A model generated the notes under the pieces. The model was not told where the DNA came from. It did no database searches and saw only the letters and a list, made by a program, of their open reading frames with translations. A DNA stretch of 12,500 nucleotides, taken from the NCBI GenBank assembly GCA_963170055.1, contig CAUJGJ010000179.1:1627101-1639600 (forward strand). The letters run 5' to 3'. A program made the position numbers and the translations under genes. Of this stretch, positions 1 through 12,500 are shown piece by piece. The stretch comes from Halisarca cf. caerulea. Its lineage: Eukaryota > Porifera > Demospongiae > Chondrillida > Halisarcidae. Every line of letters starts with the position of its first letter. Positions within the stretch are counted from its first letter, which is position 1.

Positions 1-444
1 AGTGGAGGTATACAGGCCTGTATTCAGTGCATACGTACATAAGCACATACGTACGTATGTGTAGTAATTTCTGTGTACTAGTATTTCCCCCTCAATGCAA
101 ATGTGTCCAGGTGCATTCAATCCATTCTCATCAGCATGCGATATACATACTTGTGTGTCTATACTTATGTGTCTGTGTGTGATATGTACATACTGCAGTA
201 TTGTGGACACGATGTGGTTGTGTTTGACTGACAACGTCTGCTGTCTAGTTGCTTTCTAAAAAGGTGTACAAGTTTTCAATCTGTGTACTTTTAAGGGTTT
301 GTTTTCGTGAAGCCCCACAAGGTACAACCATAAACAGAGTTTTTTATTATCTATTCCAGTTTGATCTCAGGGTCATAGGCTGAGGGGAAGTCATTCACTG
401 GCCGAGGTCTTCTGTGGCCTGTAGTGTGGGCTTGCACCATTGTG
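1..444. other. Non-coding stretch with no supported gene
   Basis: AT/GT-rich DNA with scattered palindromic ACGTACGT and GTACATAC tracts. A stretch at 82-110 has splice-like borders and the right phase to join exon 1, but it is too short and its acceptor too weak to call. It is probably an upstream SNX14 intron or 5' flank. Confidence 0.4.
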
Positions 445-752
445 TGTATGTACTTCAACCCACCTGTGTGCTCTGTGTAGTGTATGTACTTCAACCCACC
501 TGTGTGCTCTGTGTATTGTATGTACTTCAACCCACCTATGTGCTCTGTGTAGTGTATGTACGTATTTTAACCCACCTGTGTGCTCTATGTAGTGTATGTA
601 CGTATTTTAACCCACCTGTATGCTCTGTGTAGTGTATGTACGTATTTTAACCCACCTGTGTGCTCTGTGTAGTGTATGTACGTATTTTAACTCACCTGTG
701 TGCTCTGTGTAGTGTATGTACGTATTTTAACTCACCTGTGTGCTCTGTGTAG
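445..752. repeat. 36/40-bp minisatellite, 8 units
   Basis: Tandem array with three 36-bp units (445-480, 481-516, 517-552) followed by five 40-bp units (553-592, 593-632, 633-672, 673-712, 713-752). The unit starts TGTATGTAC, contains AACCCACCTGTGTGCTC and ends TGTGTAG. The longer unit changes TGTACTTCAA to TGTACGTATTTTAA. A decayed extra copy continues to about 838. The short cysteine-rich reading frame across it is a by-product of the repeat. Confidence 0.95.
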
Positions 753-1629
753 TGTATGTATGTACATACAGTATGTACGTACGTATCTGCCTGTGTGCGT
801 TGTGTAGTGTGTGTACTACAACCAACCTGTGGGCAATTGTGCAGTGTTGTTTGTAGGCATGTGGTGGAGAGGAACCACATGTTCCCCCGACTATCCACTA
901 CTTTACGAGCGCTGTTCATGTACCTTAGAATGGATACCTTGATGTGTGTATTCATCATGTGTGTGCATATGCCTCTTGTGTTACTTGCCACTATCATTCA
1001 ACCCAGATAAGCCTCTGTGATAAGTTACAGAATGCTAATATTGTACTGGTGTATTCATGTATGGCATTGCACTTACTCCAATGGAGGGGTTGATTCAGAC
1101 ATTCAGCAATTGTAACTGGAGTGTGTTGGCTGGTGGTTGAGGGGATCCTGCCTATTACGCTTGTTGGTTGAGCCTCAAGGAAATGGTGCACATAGCTTTA
1201 TGTTGGTTTTGTATGTACCTTAAGCTAACTCGCTGGTGTAAAAGTATTCGCATATTTTAGCAGTCATTTTCAAGTGTATAATTGTATGTCTAATCCAGTC
1301 CCCTTTCCTAAACACCCACCAGACCACAGCTGTCACCAATGGCCTCCAGTCTGTAGCAACCACCAGTCCATAGTGGCACTCTGTCTACATAACCTCTAAT
1401 GTATCGCTGTCTACCACCACATAGCAGCATATACTGTACATATAGTACTGGCCCATTAGTTGTACTATTTCCACCTTTTGGGGCAGCATAGCTGGTGGAT
1501 TGTGCTGTTTGCCCTATTATTTATGTAAACAGATAACACAACTCAGCTGATATAGGTATGCACCATGCAAAGTAGGTGTAATAGTGCTTTGAGTGTGCTC
1601 TTGTGATGCAGTGTTCTCCCCTTCAACAG
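753..1629. other. Non-coding stretch upstream of exon 1
   Basis: This holds the decayed tail of the minisatellite and then unique-looking sequence. A frame around 900-1007 reads a hydrophobic stretch but has no convincing splice sites or start, so I do not call it. The stretch ends in a usable acceptor (CTTCAACAG) before exon 1. Confidence 0.5.
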
Positions 1630-12320
<10,691 letters not shown>

Positions 12321-12500
12321 GTGAGTCGTGTGTACGTTGTCCCAGTGCTCCGTCTGGTAAGTTACTTTTGCACCTTGTGTGCACTGTGAAGCCGCTCAAA
12401 TCCACCACTCAATTGGACTTGAAAAAGTGTCGGATTAGGAGGTGGTCAGATTACAGAGTGGCTCTTGACATACTTCAATATGGTGACTGTACCTCATAAG
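12321..12500. other. Start of intron 27 with a possible repeat fragment
   Basis: After the GTGAGT donor there is no coding match. The segment around 12405-12470 (GGACTTG, AAAGTGTCGGATTAGGAGGT, GGTC.GATTACAGAG) has the repetitive feel of DNA-transposon interior sequence, but no end is visible before the window stops. Confidence 0.4.

Noticed and set aside
414..632. 72-aa cysteine-rich repeat peptide (VLQPTCVLCVVY-type)
   Set aside because: It follows the 36/40-bp minisatellite, loses its register when the unit length changes, and has no secretion signal or supporting exon.

Overview
The window is a piece of an animal nuclear genome. It holds most of one intron-rich, plus-strand protein-coding gene, an ortholog of sorting nexin 14 (SNX14). 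I could join 27 GT-AG exons between 1630 and 12320. All splice phases agree, and together they give one open frame of 779 codons (2,337 nt plus one leading base). The protein order is PXA domain, RGS-like domain, linker, PX domain and nexin C-terminal domain, which is the SNX14 layout. The N-terminal membrane-anchor exons and the last C-terminal exon were not found and probably lie outside the window.

The organism looks like an invertebrate metazoan. Split genes, a eukaryotic intronless tRNA-Thr(AGU), very frequent (GT)n/(CA)n arrays, many ACGTACGT/TACATGTA palindromic tracts and short TA-flanked inverted-repeat elements all fit. A sponge or another early-branching animal is my guess from repeat style, but I cannot prove it.

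Layout: 1-1629 is non-coding as far as I can tell and holds a 36/40-bp minisatellite (445-752). 1630-5247 carries the PXA exons (1-7), spread around a repeat-rich 1.47-kb intron with two MITE-like elements. 5493-7413 carries the RGS-like exons (8-12). Intron 12 contains a complete tRNA-Thr(AGU) gene on the same strand. 7672-7982 carries linker exons. 8314-9632 carries the PX domain and the start of the post-PX segment. 10071-12320 carries the linker and the nexin C domain. 12321-12500 is intronic with a possible repeat fragment.

Introns make up most of the gene span and are dominated by simple-sequence DNA: (GT)n arrays starting at or within a few bases of several 5' splice sites, a 255-bp polypyrimidine tract, two long C-rich satellites, a (GA)n array and several minisatellites. 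Two introns (24 and 26) are multiples of three with no in-frame stop, so their retention would keep the frame. I saw no CRISPR, phage, operon or other prokaryotic system, and no clear new gene system. The noteworthy signals are the tRNA nested in the gene, the splice-site-linked microsatellites, the frame-preserving introns and the small DNA-transposon relics.
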